Positions 53,320 to 64,000 of a stretch of DNA of 64,000 nt are shown here, piece by piece. This DNA comes from Litsea cubeba (taxonomy: Eukaryota > Streptophyta > Magnoliopsida > Laurales > Lauraceae): the NCBI GenBank assembly GCA_012931725.1, contig CM022955.1:14790570-14854569 (forward strand). Direction: 5' to 3'. Numbering within the stretch: position 1 is the stretch's first letter; every line of letters starts with the position of its first letter. The position numbers were made by a program, and so were the translations under genes. A model generated the notes under the pieces. The model ran no database searches, was not told the origin of the DNA, and saw only the letters and a list, made by a program, of their open reading frames with translations.

Positions 53320-56300
53320 TATATCAATCAATTCATGGGTCCTGGCCCGTATCATTTGGTTTTATGGACGGTTAGAATAAAGATGGTGGACCCCATTCAT
53401 CTGGGTCTCACTTAAAAATATTTAGTCAATTTGTTAGGTCTATGATCATTTGATCCTTTGATCTTTCTTAATCAATTCATGGGTCCCATCCTACATAATA
53501 TGATTTTATGAACGGTTAGAATAGAGATGGTTAAAATAGAGTTGGTGGACCCATTCATCTTGGGGGTTCCACTTAAATAGGTTTGGTTTGGTCAATTTGT
53601 GGGGTCTATGATCATTTGATCTTTTGACATTTATTAAGCAATTCATGGGTCCCAGCACGCATCATATGGTTTTATGAACGGTTAGAATACAGATGGTAGA
53701 CCCCATTCATCTTGGGGGTTCCACTTAAATAGGTTAGGTTTGATCAATTTGTGAGGTCTATTATCATTATGGTTTTATGGACGGTTAGAATAGAGATGGT
53801 GGACCCCATTCATCATGGTCACACTTAAATATGCTAAGTTTGGTTAATTTGTGAGGTCTATGATTATTTGATCTTTATCAATCAATTTATGGGTCACAGC
53901 CCGCATCATATGATTTTATGGACGGTTAGAATAGAGATGGTGGACCTCATTCATCTGTGTCACACTTAAAAATATTTGGTCAATTTGTTAGGTCTATGAT
54001 CATTTGATCCTTTGATCTTTCTTAATCAATTCATGGGTCCCATCCCACGTAATATGATTTTATGGACGGTTAGAATAGAGATGGTTAAAATAGAGTTGAT
54101 GGACCCCATTCATCTGGGGGGTTCCGCTTAAATAAGTTTGGTTTGGTCAATTTGTGAGGTCTATGATCATTTGATCCTTTGACCTTCATCAAGCAATTCA
54201 TGGGTCCCAGCCCGCATCATATGGTTTATGAACAGTTAGAATATAGATGGTGGACTCCATTCATCTTTGGGGTCCTGCTTAAATAAATTAGGTTTGGTCA
54301 ATTTATGAGGTCTATGATCATTTGAACTTTATCAATCAATTCATGGGTCCCGGCCTGCATCATATGATTTTATGGACGGTTAGAATAGAGATGATGGACC
54401 CCATTCATCTGGGTATCACTTAAACATATTTGATCAATTTGTTAGGTCTACGATCATTTGATCCTTTGATCTTTTTAAATCAATTCATGGGTCCCATCCC
54501 GCATAATATGGTTTTATGGAAGGTTAGAATAAAGATGGTGGACCCCATTCATCTGGGGGGTTTCACTTAAATAGGTTAGGTTTGGTCAATTTATGAGGTC
54601 TATGATCATTTAATACTTTGATCATTATCAAGCAATTCACGGGTCCCAGCCCGCATCAGATTATTTCATGGACGGTTAGAATATAGATGGTGGACCCCAT
54701 TCATCTTGGGGGTCCCACTTAAATAGGTCAGGTTTGGTCAATTTGAGAGGTCTATGATCATTTGATCTTTATCAATCAATTCATGGGTCCCCGCCCGCAT
54801 CATTTGATTTTATAGACGGTTAGAATAAAAATGGTGGACCCCATTCATCTGGGTCCCACTTAAAAATATTTGGTCAATTTGTTAGGTCTATTATCATTTG
54901 ATCCTTTGATATTTCTTAATCAATTCATGGGTCCCATCCCGCATAATATGGTTTTATGGACGGTTAGAATAGAGATAGTTAAAATAGAGATGGTGGACCC
55001 CATTCATTTGGGGGGTTTCACTTAAATAAGTTAGGTTTGGTCAATTTGTGAGGTCTATGATCATTTGATCATTTCACCTTTATCAAGCAATTCATGGGTC
55101 CCAGCTCGCATCATATGGTTTTATGCACGGTTAGAATATAGATGGTTCTCCATTCAACTTTGGGGTCCCACTTAAATAAATTAGGTTTGGTCAATTTATG
55201 AGGTGTATAATCATTTGAACTTTATCAATCAATTCATGGGTCCCGGCCAGCATCATATGATTTTATGAACCGTTAGAATAGAGATGGTGGACCTCATTCA
55301 TCTGGGTCTCATTTAAACATATTTGATCAATTTGTTAGGTCTATGATCATTTGATCCTTTGATTTTTTTTAATTAATTCATGGGTCTCATCCCGCATAAT
55401 ATGATTTTATGGACGGTTAGAATAAAGATGGTGGACCCCATTCATCCGGGGGTTCCACTTAAATAGGTTAGGTTTTGTCAATTTGTGAGGTCTATGATCA
55501 TTTAATACTTTGATCATTATCAAGCAATTCATGGGTCCCAACCCGCATCAGATTATTTCATGGATTGTTAGAATATAAATGGTAGACCCTTTTAATCTTG
55601 GGGGTCCCACTTAAATAGGTCAGGTTTGGTCAATTTGAGAGGTCTATGATCATTTGATCTTTATCAATCAATTCATGGGTCCCGACCCGCATCATTTAAT
55701 TTTTTGGACGGTTAGAATAAAGATGGTGGACCCCATTCATCTGGGTCCCACTTAAAAATATTTGGTCAATTTGTTAGGTCTGCGATCATTTGATCCTTTG
55801 ATCTTTCTTAATCAATTCATGGGTCCCATCCCGCATAATATGGTTTTATGGACGGTTAGAATAGAGATAGTGGACCCCATTCATTTGGGGGGTTTTACTT
55901 AAATAGGTTAGGTTTGGTCAATTTGTGAGGTCTATGATCATTTGATCATTTGATCTTTATCAAGCAATTCATGGGTCCCAGCTCGCATCATATGGTTTTA
56001 TGGACGGTTAGAATATAGATGGTGGACCCCATTAATCTTGGGGGTCCCACTTAAATAGGCTAGGTTTGGTCAATTTGAGAGGTCTATGATCGTTTCATCA
56101 TTTGATCTTTATCAATCAATTAATGGGTCCCGGCCCGCAACATTTGATATTATGGACGGTTAGAATAAAGATGGTGGACCCCATTCATCTGGGTCCCACT
56201 TAAATATATTAGGTCAATTTGTTAGGTATATGATCATTTGATCCTTTAATCTTTCTTAATCAATTCATGGGTCCTATCCCGCATAATATGATTTTATGGG

Positions 56301-56560
56301 CGGTTAGAATATAGATGGTGGACCCCATTCATCTTGGGGGTCCCACTTAAATATGTTAAGTTTGGTCAATTTGAGAGGTCTATGATCATTTGATTATTTG
56401 ATCTTTATCAATCAATTAATGGGTCCCAACCCGCATCATATGATTTTATGAACGGTTAGAATAGAGATGATGGACCCCATTCATCTTGGTCCCACTTAAA
56501 TATATCAGGTCGATTTGTTAGATCTATGATCATTTGATCTTTCTTAATCAATTCATGCCT
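53320..56560. repeat. satellite array, about 147-bp monomers with higher-order structure
   Basis: About 22 monomers of 139-170 bp, all with 'caattcatgggtcc', 'ttttatggacggttagaata', 'gtggaccccattcat', 'cacttaaat', 'ggtcaattt' and 'ggtctatgatcatttgat'. Three types alternate in order: A ('catcccgcataatatg'), B ('cagcccgcatcatatgg' or '...cagatt') and C ('cggcccgcatcat'). B alternates between two subtypes in the middle of the array, giving a unit of about 885 bp. One partial monomer lies near 53760 and there are chimeric monomers at the right end. Type A sometimes carries an internal 18-20-bp duplication. It has no coding capacity. It ends 240 bp upstream of the neprosin start codon. Confidence 0.93.
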
Positions 56561-56795
56561 CACCTAAAGAATAAAATATTTGGAAAAAAACATAAAGATC
56601 AAATTAGCAACGAAAAAAAAGGACTCACAAGTTTACTAATTAATAAATTTATTAAAAATAATTCATATCAGTCTGTGCATTTGGTGATTTCGTGGTTATC
56701 CACGGGGTTTTGCTAGTTAGTGATAATAAGAATGTTTAATGATGCTCTCTAAAATCAAAACATCTTCTCTGGTGTCTTGCAGGGGAACTTGCAAC

Positions 56796-59700
56796 ATGGA
56801 TAATACAAACCATGGAAGAATCATGCTATTTCTAATGCTTCTGATTGTGTTTCTCCTTGGAGTTGTGGATGGTAGACTTAGCCCCATGAAGAAATTGGAA
56901 ATAAAGAAACAGCTCAAGCTTCTCAATAAGCCTGCAGTCAAGACCATTAAGGTTGTGGTTACTATCATCTTTCCCCTCTTAATTGTAGAAGGTGCCCTTG
57001 ATTTGATTTTTGATGGACTGACCTCAATCCTACTCATTTGGGGTGTGTCCCTTTTTTCTTCTTCTTCTTCTTCTTTTTTTTTTTTTATATTGTTCTATCT
57101 TCTCTACCTTGGCCTATTTTCTGCCCCGGCCCGATCGAGAACTAAATAGGTTGGCATGAGTTATACATGTATTGGTAAAAGCCGGACTTGAATTTGTCTT
57201 ATTCCAGTCTAAAGTTTGTCACAAAGATCTATAATTAGCCTCCATCATAGTTATCAGAATCATACGATTCATATCCCAAATATTAAAAAATAATAATTTG
57301 TATATACCATTTATATATGAATCGGGTCCGAATTTTACAATTCAATACTCATTTCATTGAATCTTACGATTCAAATGATCCGGCTGAGTATGAATAGCGA
57401 CAACCACTAAATTAATATGAACAATCTTTTACCTTTTTCTTTCTTTATTCTTTGTTTCTTTTGACATTTTTTTTAAGTTATTTATTAGTTAAAAAAACCT
57501 CATAAGAATATTCACAACTTTAGGAGGTTTCGGAGATAAATAAAGAACATGCATTTAATTAAGGGGCAAGCTCTCCTAAGCTCAAGCTTAGGATAAGGTA
57601 AGCTCAAGTGTATGGTGGGCCCCACTTGGGGACCCACATGGGATGAGGATGGGGGAATCTCAAGTGCTCCCTAGGACCCTCCTCTCTGCAAATAAATCAG
57701 CCATAATCATGATTTCTATCATCTTCATCTGGCCCCAAAAATTTAATGGTCAATAGTCCATTCGGATAGATATATGGTCGATCCAACGGTTCAGTAAATT
57801 TGAATCCGGTCGAAAGTTGGTGGACATGTGCATTTCCGGGGGGTCGTGTGTTTGGTCCATTTGGATGGATCAAGGGTGGACTCCACAAGCGCGAGCATAT
57901 GAAATCTTATCTTAAGCTTGAGCTTAGGAGAGCCTCTTGCCATTTAATTAAAGCATTTGATTGTACGTATGGTGCTTATATATATATATATATATTTTTT
58001 TTTTCTTCATGAAAACTTTCATAACTTTAAGAGATATCCTACTGTATAAGATTGTTGTTTTGGACTTTATTCTTACTTTTATATTTTAATTCAAAGATAA
58101 GAAAAATATATATACATATATTGGTACCTTAAACTTATTAAACTATTTACGCATCATTTATTATGTATTAATATATGTCATGATGTTCTTGATATGATTG
58201 GACGATAGACTAATTTGTCATTATATTTAAACTGCTATAAATGGGAAACAGGATAGTTATGAATAACTACTTTTTAATTTGTGATTATTTTTTATTTTTA
58301 TTAGAAAAATATAATTCATACGATTTTCGATTTGATTCAATTCATGGGTATGAATGATTTACGATACGATTCTGATTTTCAAAACTATAGCCGCCGCCGT
58401 AACTAAATTTGCTTGGCTGGGACTGAGATATGCTTGAGGTCCACATGACCCAATCCATCGTCGTCCCTAACCTTAGGTAGGCATACAAGATCTGAACCCT
58501 TTACCTAGCTAGTAGGCCAACATATGAATGCGCCTATGTGCAAATTATCATGCTATTCAAACAATCTGGCCCATCCACCAAAATAATTATCAGGAAAAGG
58601 AAATAGACTTTGAAGTACTGTATGGGCTGACTTCAGTTTTAGGTCTATTTTCATCCCTCAAGGATCCACTCAAAGAATGGTTTGAATTGCTTGCTTCTAA
58701 CAATTTTCAGGTGAGCCCATCCATGATAAGGCCGAACTTGATTAACTGATTTCATCTTCTATGCTATGCATCATAAGCATACAAACTCTGCATAATATTT
58801 TTCTTCTTCAGCACCTATTATGATATAAACTGTTAACTCTGTGAGTCTTCTTATTGTTTTGTTACATCAGAGTGAAGATGGGGATATCATAGATTGTGTT
58901 GATATTTACAAGCAACCTGCTTTGGATAATCCTTTGCTAAAAAACCACACCATTCAGGTTCATTGCCTTCGTTATCTCGTCTAGCTTACTTCTTCTATTA
59001 TTCATAGAACGATCGATTAGAGTAAAACATGAGAGATGATGCAATGTGTGTGCTATTCCATGTTGCCACAGATGATACCCAACTATGTAGAAGGCAAAAC
59101 TAAGGAAAGTTCCTCCCAGTTTCTCCAAGCTCAACAACTATGGAAGAAGAGCGGAACATGCCCCGAAGGAACTGTTCCCATTCGCAGGATGTTAGAGAGA
59201 GACTTGCTCCGTTCCATACCTGCTCAGTATCCAACGGAATATCATAAAAAAGATCCAAGAAGTCTTATTGAAGTAAGTACTTTATCTTCTTAGACTTCAA
59301 TGTTACCTTTACCCAAAAGAAGGAAAAAAGAATGTAATTTAACCATACTAGGTTGCCTGGAATATTATGGAGATGATTGCATGAGTCACTATGCGCATGT
59401 TATCCTTATTAAGACGCATAGGATTAATTCAAGCCACAGGTGGTCAAAAATCAAAGACCCACTTGGAGTTGGTGGATTCCAATAAGACATAAGTTGTGGG
59501 TTTGCTCTTCACGTCATTGTTCAAAACTGCTACATGACTTGCCTGGTGCATTTTTGTGGATATAAATAGTGGGTGCTACCCGGGGGATTAGCAGGGTCAA
59601 ATACCCCAGTGATACCAACATCATCAAAAAAAGGTGTTAAAAAATGAAGATAGGGTGTATATCTAAAAAACAATAAGTATAAAGTAATCATTTCATTAAT

Positions 59701-62700
59701 AGAACTAGAATCAATGGAATATGGAAAATGAACATCCAACCATGACCCTATTAATTCAAATCTTAGGAAATATAAATTGTACGACATATCCTTCAACCCT
59801 CCCCTTTTTAAAAATCATCAATAAAAGTTCTTTTAACCATGAGTTCCTATAAATTCGATTCTTTATTTATTCTATGTAAACAAATAGACCCTAGAGATAA
59901 ATGTTCCTCCCAAAGTAAATTGTATGAACGAGGCTTGCTGGCAAGTCTGCCTATGCCATAAAATAGATAGAGTGCTTAGGGTCTATCTACATAGCCTTCA
60001 TTGGGTTGTGACTGTTTATGTAGACTTCACAGGGTTGTGCCTTGAGACAGAGCAAGTTATATTTATTTCCAATTCCAAGTTTTTCATTAATTATAACTGA
60101 ATTTACTATTAAAAAGAATTATAAATGAATTTTATTATTTGCAGAACCTTTGCAAAATACTATCCTCCAAAAAAAACCTTAAAGTTGAAAATATCCCAAC
60201 ATTTTCCAGATGAGGTGGTATTGAGAATGTTGCAATTGTAACACAAAAGTACCATAGAACAACCACAGTTACAACTTACAAACAATGGCAAGGGCTAAAT
60301 ACTCATGCCTCCTGCTGCCCTCTATCTAACATGCATGTATTGTGTGTCAGTTTGCTTTTGCGTTCATAGAATGGGACTGGAATGAAGATAGGGGACCATA
60401 TGAATCAGCCTCTGCAAGCATAAATGTGTGGAACGTACATGTAGCCCCTAATGAGCTCAGCGTCTCGGCACTTATCCTAATGAATGATGACGACTACATC
60501 ACCGCTGGATGGAAAGTAGGACTTCCACCACAATCTTTCATGCTTTATATATATGTCCTGAGAATTCTACCATCTTTCATGCTTTATGTCATGCAACTAA
60601 TTATGTGCACATATTTTACACACGATCAATTCAATAGGGTCACACTCTAGAAAAAAGACAATAATTTTTTATTTGTTTTATAGAAACATCTGGTTGATGT
60701 TAAGACAATAGCTCCTCCCATGATGGATAGGTGGGGTAGCATAACCTCGATCACACAGACACGACGTAAAGTGACATTGGCCAACCAGTACAAGAGCGAT
60801 TTATGGATTACGCTTGTGGCACTGATCAAATATATTGGACATTTCTAATCATTTGATTGAAGGTAGTCAAATAAAAATCATTGAACAACTCATTGCACTA
60901 CTTTACATAGAATGGGTAGCATCCGTAGCTATATTATATGAGTCCTGCCCGAAATCCATGCCCGAGCTGTGGCACGGATTCCAGGGGGTCGTTGGATCCC
61001 AGCTTGGCGCTGGGATCCAACGGCCCTCCCGGAATCCGTGCCACAGCCCGGGCACGGATTTCGGGCCGTCTTGACTTTCCCATATTATATAATGAGTTTT
61101 TTTTTTGACAAAAGGCTCCTATATTTTCATTAAATTTCAGAAAGCCCTTGTGTTTTATATTTTTACTAAAACCTAGCTCCTTTGAGTAAGACTTTACAAA
61201 AAGTAACGACTTCACTTCTCACTCTCTCTCTCTTTTTTGGTAACTCACATGATGGGAACTCACACATGAGAGAAGAGATAGACACAACTCACACATGCGA
61301 GGAGACAGATATACAATTCACACATGCGAGATACATGTGAGGAGACAGATACACAATTCACACATGCGAGATGAAGGAAACAAACACATGAGAGGAGACA
61401 TAAACATAACTTACAAATTTAAGGTGATGGGAACTCACACATGTGTGGAGAATAAACACAACGCACACATATATGTGAGGCAATTAAACCTCACTGATGC
61501 AAAGAGGGAGAAGGCCGGGTTCAAAGCCAATACCTCCCAATGAAAACTGCCACTCCTTACTAGTAAGGTAAGGAGACAAAGACACAACTCACACATATGA
61601 GATTAAGGAAACAAGGTCTGCATCCATGACCTAGAAGAATTGATTGCTCAATCATAGGCATCTTCAAGCTAGCACAATTAATTACTTTTAAGATGTACCT
61701 AAAAGAGAGCAGAATATGTAGATCATTGAAGAGCACCAAAGATTCCTAAAAATATATAAAGATCTTTAACTATATATGGCTCTTCAAACGAAAGGTGGAA
61801 AGTTCCTTTGACACATGAATCTTCTTTCCATTTCTTTATATTCAATTGACTTAACACTATCAAGAATCGAAATATTAAAATAGAAGAAATGCTAAATGAT
61901 ATAATACTCCTGACACATACCAAAGGAAATAGATTTTATGAGTTGAGCCTGTTAGGACCAGGGCTGGGCCACAATAGACATCTATAGGTCTAGACTAGGC
62001 ATGTAAAACGGGGCGTGTTGGCACGTCTGGAGGTCGGCCCAGGTGTGCCTGGGCCTTGCCAGGTCGGCCCATGAAATTGAAATTTCACCAACCTGTTATA
62101 ACTTGAATGATATCTTTTATTTTAGCAAAAGTAAAAAAAAAAAAAAATGAAAAGAATTCAAAATGATCTCATTCCTTTGGTCTTACACACTTTCGAAATC
62201 GGATCATGATTTTCTTATCGGAATCGGGTCTAGAACCGACAAAACATATTCTTAGGTCAGAACCGGAATAATCATTTAGAAATAGTTTTGGTCCAGATTC
62301 GGTCTTTGTTTTGTTCCGGCCTAGAACTAACCCATTTACATCCTTACCCACTTGTGTGGACTTCTCTTGCCACATTGTTGACTTTCTCATCCCACTTGTA
62401 TGGGCTATGTTGGGTCCCAACCCCCAAGGCTGGGATACCTAAGAAAAAAGTTGGGCATTATGCATTAATGTCAAATGGGGTTCAATTTCCAATATTTTAT
62501 GATACTTATGTTAAACTTAATGATAAATATGTATAATACACTAAATTAAAAATATATATAGCTTGTTGGTTTGCATAAAATATATAGGAATTGATGTCCT
62601 AAGTACTTAGAAATAAAGGTCAAAGGTAAATATTCAAAAATGAGCATCAAATAACCTTTCTTCTTAGGAAAATAGAGTCAAGCAAGCTAGATGGAACATA

Positions 62701-63274
62701 AATACCAAGCCAACACTATAGTAATTCATTTCCTAGAAATGTCAAGGTCTGATCTACATTTCCTAACCCATATCCTTTTATGCTCACCTCTCTAAATATA
62801 ATTTTGAAGATGAAGCTCATTTAATCATGAATTTCTATGTATCCAATTTCTATGGATTCTTGTAACCCAAAAAATAAAAAAAATAAAAAAATAACAAAAA
62901 AAAACCCACTTACATTGAAATTATAATTTTCCCAATTTCAAACCATTGGACACTCTCTCAACCAACAGTTTTCTCCCATGGAAACAATTAAGAGTAAAAT
63001 AATGTGGATTTCTACTTTGCATGATTTTCTGAACTTTTGGGGTTCTCTTTGTTTTCTCTATACCTAGTTGGAAATTTATAGTTTTACTTTCACCGTAACC
63101 ACATGCCATCTTATGGCTAGGATCATCATCATCATTTGTATATATAGGGCTTAGCTCTGTGGTTGATATATAATTATACCTACTTGTCTTTTAGTCTAAT
63201 CTTCGAACTGAAATTTTTAGATCTGTGAGGAACAATACGGAGACAATGCTACTCGGCTCAGCATATATTGGACG
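56796..63274 (+). CDS. neprosin-family (DUF239) gene, five exons visible, 3' part missing
   Basis: Exons 56796-56951, 58871-58957, 59072-59272, 60351-60515 and 63221-63274 all join in phase 0 with GT...AG borders and give 221 residues. Residues 1-26 are a signal peptide (MLFLMLLIVFLLGVVDG core). Residues 27-148 match the neprosin activation peptide domain (KQLKLLNKPAVKTIK, DGDIIDCVDIYKQPA, NPLLKNHTIQ, GTCPEGTVPIRR). Residues 149-221 match the start of the neprosin catalytic domain (ASINVWN, TAGWK, EQYGDNATRLSIYWT). Family members are about 400 residues, so nearly half is absent here. The EAGW motif common in the family reads TAGW. The start ATG 56796 is chosen because the signal peptide follows it directly. 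The product would be a secreted protein; the best known member is the prolyl endopeptidase of Nepenthes. It may be a pseudogene, or its 3' exons may lie beyond 64000. Confidence 0.8.
57245..58392. mobile_element. TIR element in intron 1 of the neprosin gene
   Basis: The left end 'catagttatcagaatcatac' faces the right end, whose complement reads 'ctatagttttgaaaatcaga'. Both arms continue with 'cgat' and 'ttcatac' words for about 100 bases. A second MITE is nested inside (57563-57941). Flanks 'gcctccatc' and 'gccgccgcc' are a poor match, so the target duplication is unproven. Confidence 0.5.
57563..57941. mobile_element. MITE nested in intron 1, Mutator-type target duplication
   Basis: Inverted ends 'ggggcaagctctcctaagct' and the complement of the right end 'ggcaagaggctctcctaagc'. 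ATTTAATTAA directly flanks both sides (57553-57562 and 57942-57951), a 9-11-bp duplication. No coding capacity. Confidence 0.8.
58594..58710 (+). other. cryptic exon-like segment in intron 1
   Basis: 117 bp, exactly 39 codons, bounded by 'ttatcag' and 'gtgagc', in phase 0 with the neighbouring neprosin exons. It encodes a helical, Leu-rich peptide with EVLYGLTSVLGLFSSLKD. It would interrupt a conserved junction between exons 1 and 2, so it is unlikely to be a normal neprosin exon. It may be a captured foreign exon or a chance frame. Confidence 0.35.
60940..61081. mobile_element. near-perfect hairpin MITE in intron 4
   Basis: Arms 60947-61003 and 61009-61066, about 57 bp each, are reverse complements with only a few mismatches and one gap around a 5-base loop (ttggc). 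They are GC-rich ('gtggcacggattcc'). ATATTATAT flanks the element (60931-60939 and 61082-61090), a 9-bp duplication that suggests a Mutator-like MITE. The RNA of either strand would form a long stem. Confidence 0.85.
61245..61600. repeat. degenerate minisatellite 'cacaactcacacatg...gag'
   Basis: Imperfect 30-40-base units of the type 'acacaattcacacatgcgag' with 'gaggagaca' recur about eight times in intron 4. No coding role. Confidence 0.75.
61601..63220. other. rest of neprosin intron 4
   Basis: AT-rich intron sequence without recognised genes. Short A-rich runs near 62140 and 62880-62910. The intron ends with the acceptor 'aaatttttag' at 63220. Confidence 0.5.
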
Positions 63275-63371
63275 GTAAGTAATGGCCATGTTCATTTTCA
63301 TCTCTTCTTTGTTATCACTGGAAACTTGTACAAGTACAATACATATATCTTCTTAATCTGTTCTCCATTAG

Positions 63372-63548
63372 GACAACCATTATACATGGAGAATCTTTGT
63401 CCAAATGCACCTGATCATACGTTTCTCTAGTGCAAGTGCTCACGTGGGAGCACGCATCCATGTCAATCACCAAAAGCAAAACCCCAAGAATTTCATTGGG
63501 TCCTATGTGATGAAGCTCATCACTAATGCGCAGTGTATATATGTGTAG
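63372..63548 (+). CDS. possible alternative last exon of the neprosin gene
   Basis: After the acceptor 'tctccattag' a phase-0 frame runs 58 codons to TAG 63546-63548. Its peptide (DNHYTWRIFVQMHLIIRF...) does not resemble the conserved Cys-containing neprosin continuation that should follow the YWT motif. It could be a replacement C-terminus or simply an open stretch in intron 5. Confidence 0.25.
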   Translation, partial: DNHYTWRIFVQMHLIIRFSSASAHVGARIHVNHQKQNPKNFIGSYVMKLITNAQCIYV

Positions 63549-64000
63549 GAGAAAAATGAAAGCAGTAACAATGAGAGCCTCTTCTGATATAATATTTAAA
63601 AAAGGGCTTTTAGCATATTATAATTAAATAATGTAGTATTTAAAAAAAAAAAAAAAACCTGAATCATATAATTATATTATTCTAATAAAAAAGTAATCAC
63701 ACATGTATAAAATGACCTCAAGTAAAGCCCTATATGTGTTAATATGCACATGTTATATGGCATCACTTACATCAATTATCTCATTGAAAAATCAGATTGA
63801 TATGAGTTAGGACCTGTATCGTTTGATTCTCCATGTTCAAGCATATATAAAGGCTCCATTATAAGTGGGTCTTTTCCATCTCCCATGTTTCATGATCTGT
63901 GGGGCCCCAGTACGTAGTCAGTGTGCATGGTTTGACCGTGCACGCAGGATGTGTAGAGAAATATTTTTCACCTTAATTGATGCAAAATGCTCATTAAATG
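63549..64000. other. right edge, intronic or intergenic
   Basis: AT-rich, no coding stretch recognised; the window ends before any further neprosin exon. Confidence 0.4.

Noticed and set aside
53320..56560. Possible CRISPR-like array
   Set aside because: The repeat unit is about 147 bp with no unique spacers; it is a plant satellite.

Overview
The window is nuclear DNA of a flowering plant. The evidence is GT-AG introns, Ty3/gypsy LTR retrotransposons with tRNA-primed leaders, MITEs, a Cassandra-like 5S motif, an ARL2/TITAN5-type GTPase copy and a neprosin-family gene. The recurrent 'ggtgggccc' spacer style hints at a magnoliid-like or other woody angiosperm genome, but that is only an impression. 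Most of the window is transposon; host coding content is small.

Layout. 1-1533: 3' end of an unrecognised gene on +. 1534-11542: mostly non-coding DNA with a GC-rich foldback element (2806-3596, 8-bp target duplication), a (GA)n microsatellite, a small MITE and an intronless ARL2-like copy on - (about 7968-8526) whose 3' end is tandemly duplicated. 11543-33944: a nest of three retroelements. The oldest is a gypsy gag relic, cut at the duplicated pentamer GCGAG. Into it went element A, a non-autonomous Athila-like element with an unknown ORF and no pol. Into A's right LTR went element B, a 13.2-kb Athila-like gag-pol element, with target duplication GAAAT. A also carries a PIF/Harbinger-like insertion at 14334-15747; the corresponding position in B is uninterrupted and serves as an empty site.

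34335-35792: a Mutator-like candidate with a 9-bp target duplication. 36597-47571: element C, a young Tat-type gypsy element with two RNase H domains, 737-bp LTRs on both sides and target duplication GTGGA. Its gag-pol lies on - and is broken by one in-frame stop. A gene-like, probably spliced antisense ORF of the Transposase_28 type lies on + between pol and the 3' LTR, with its own TATA box and also one in-frame stop. A 73-bp tandem repeat separates the two convergent units.

47577-53300: spacer with a 5S-derived Cassandra-like TRIM fragment, a diverged 400-bp duplication and a long inverted repeat. 53320-56560: a satellite of about 147-bp monomers arranged as A-B-C trimers, partly as about 885-bp hexamers. 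56796-63274: a neprosin-family gene on + whose introns hold several MITEs. A residue usually Glu in the family is Thr here, and the C-terminal half is absent from the window.

The host genes show no operon-like cooperation. The functional groupings are the two retroelement partnerships: A depends on the enzymes of a B-type element, and C carries its own sense and antisense units.
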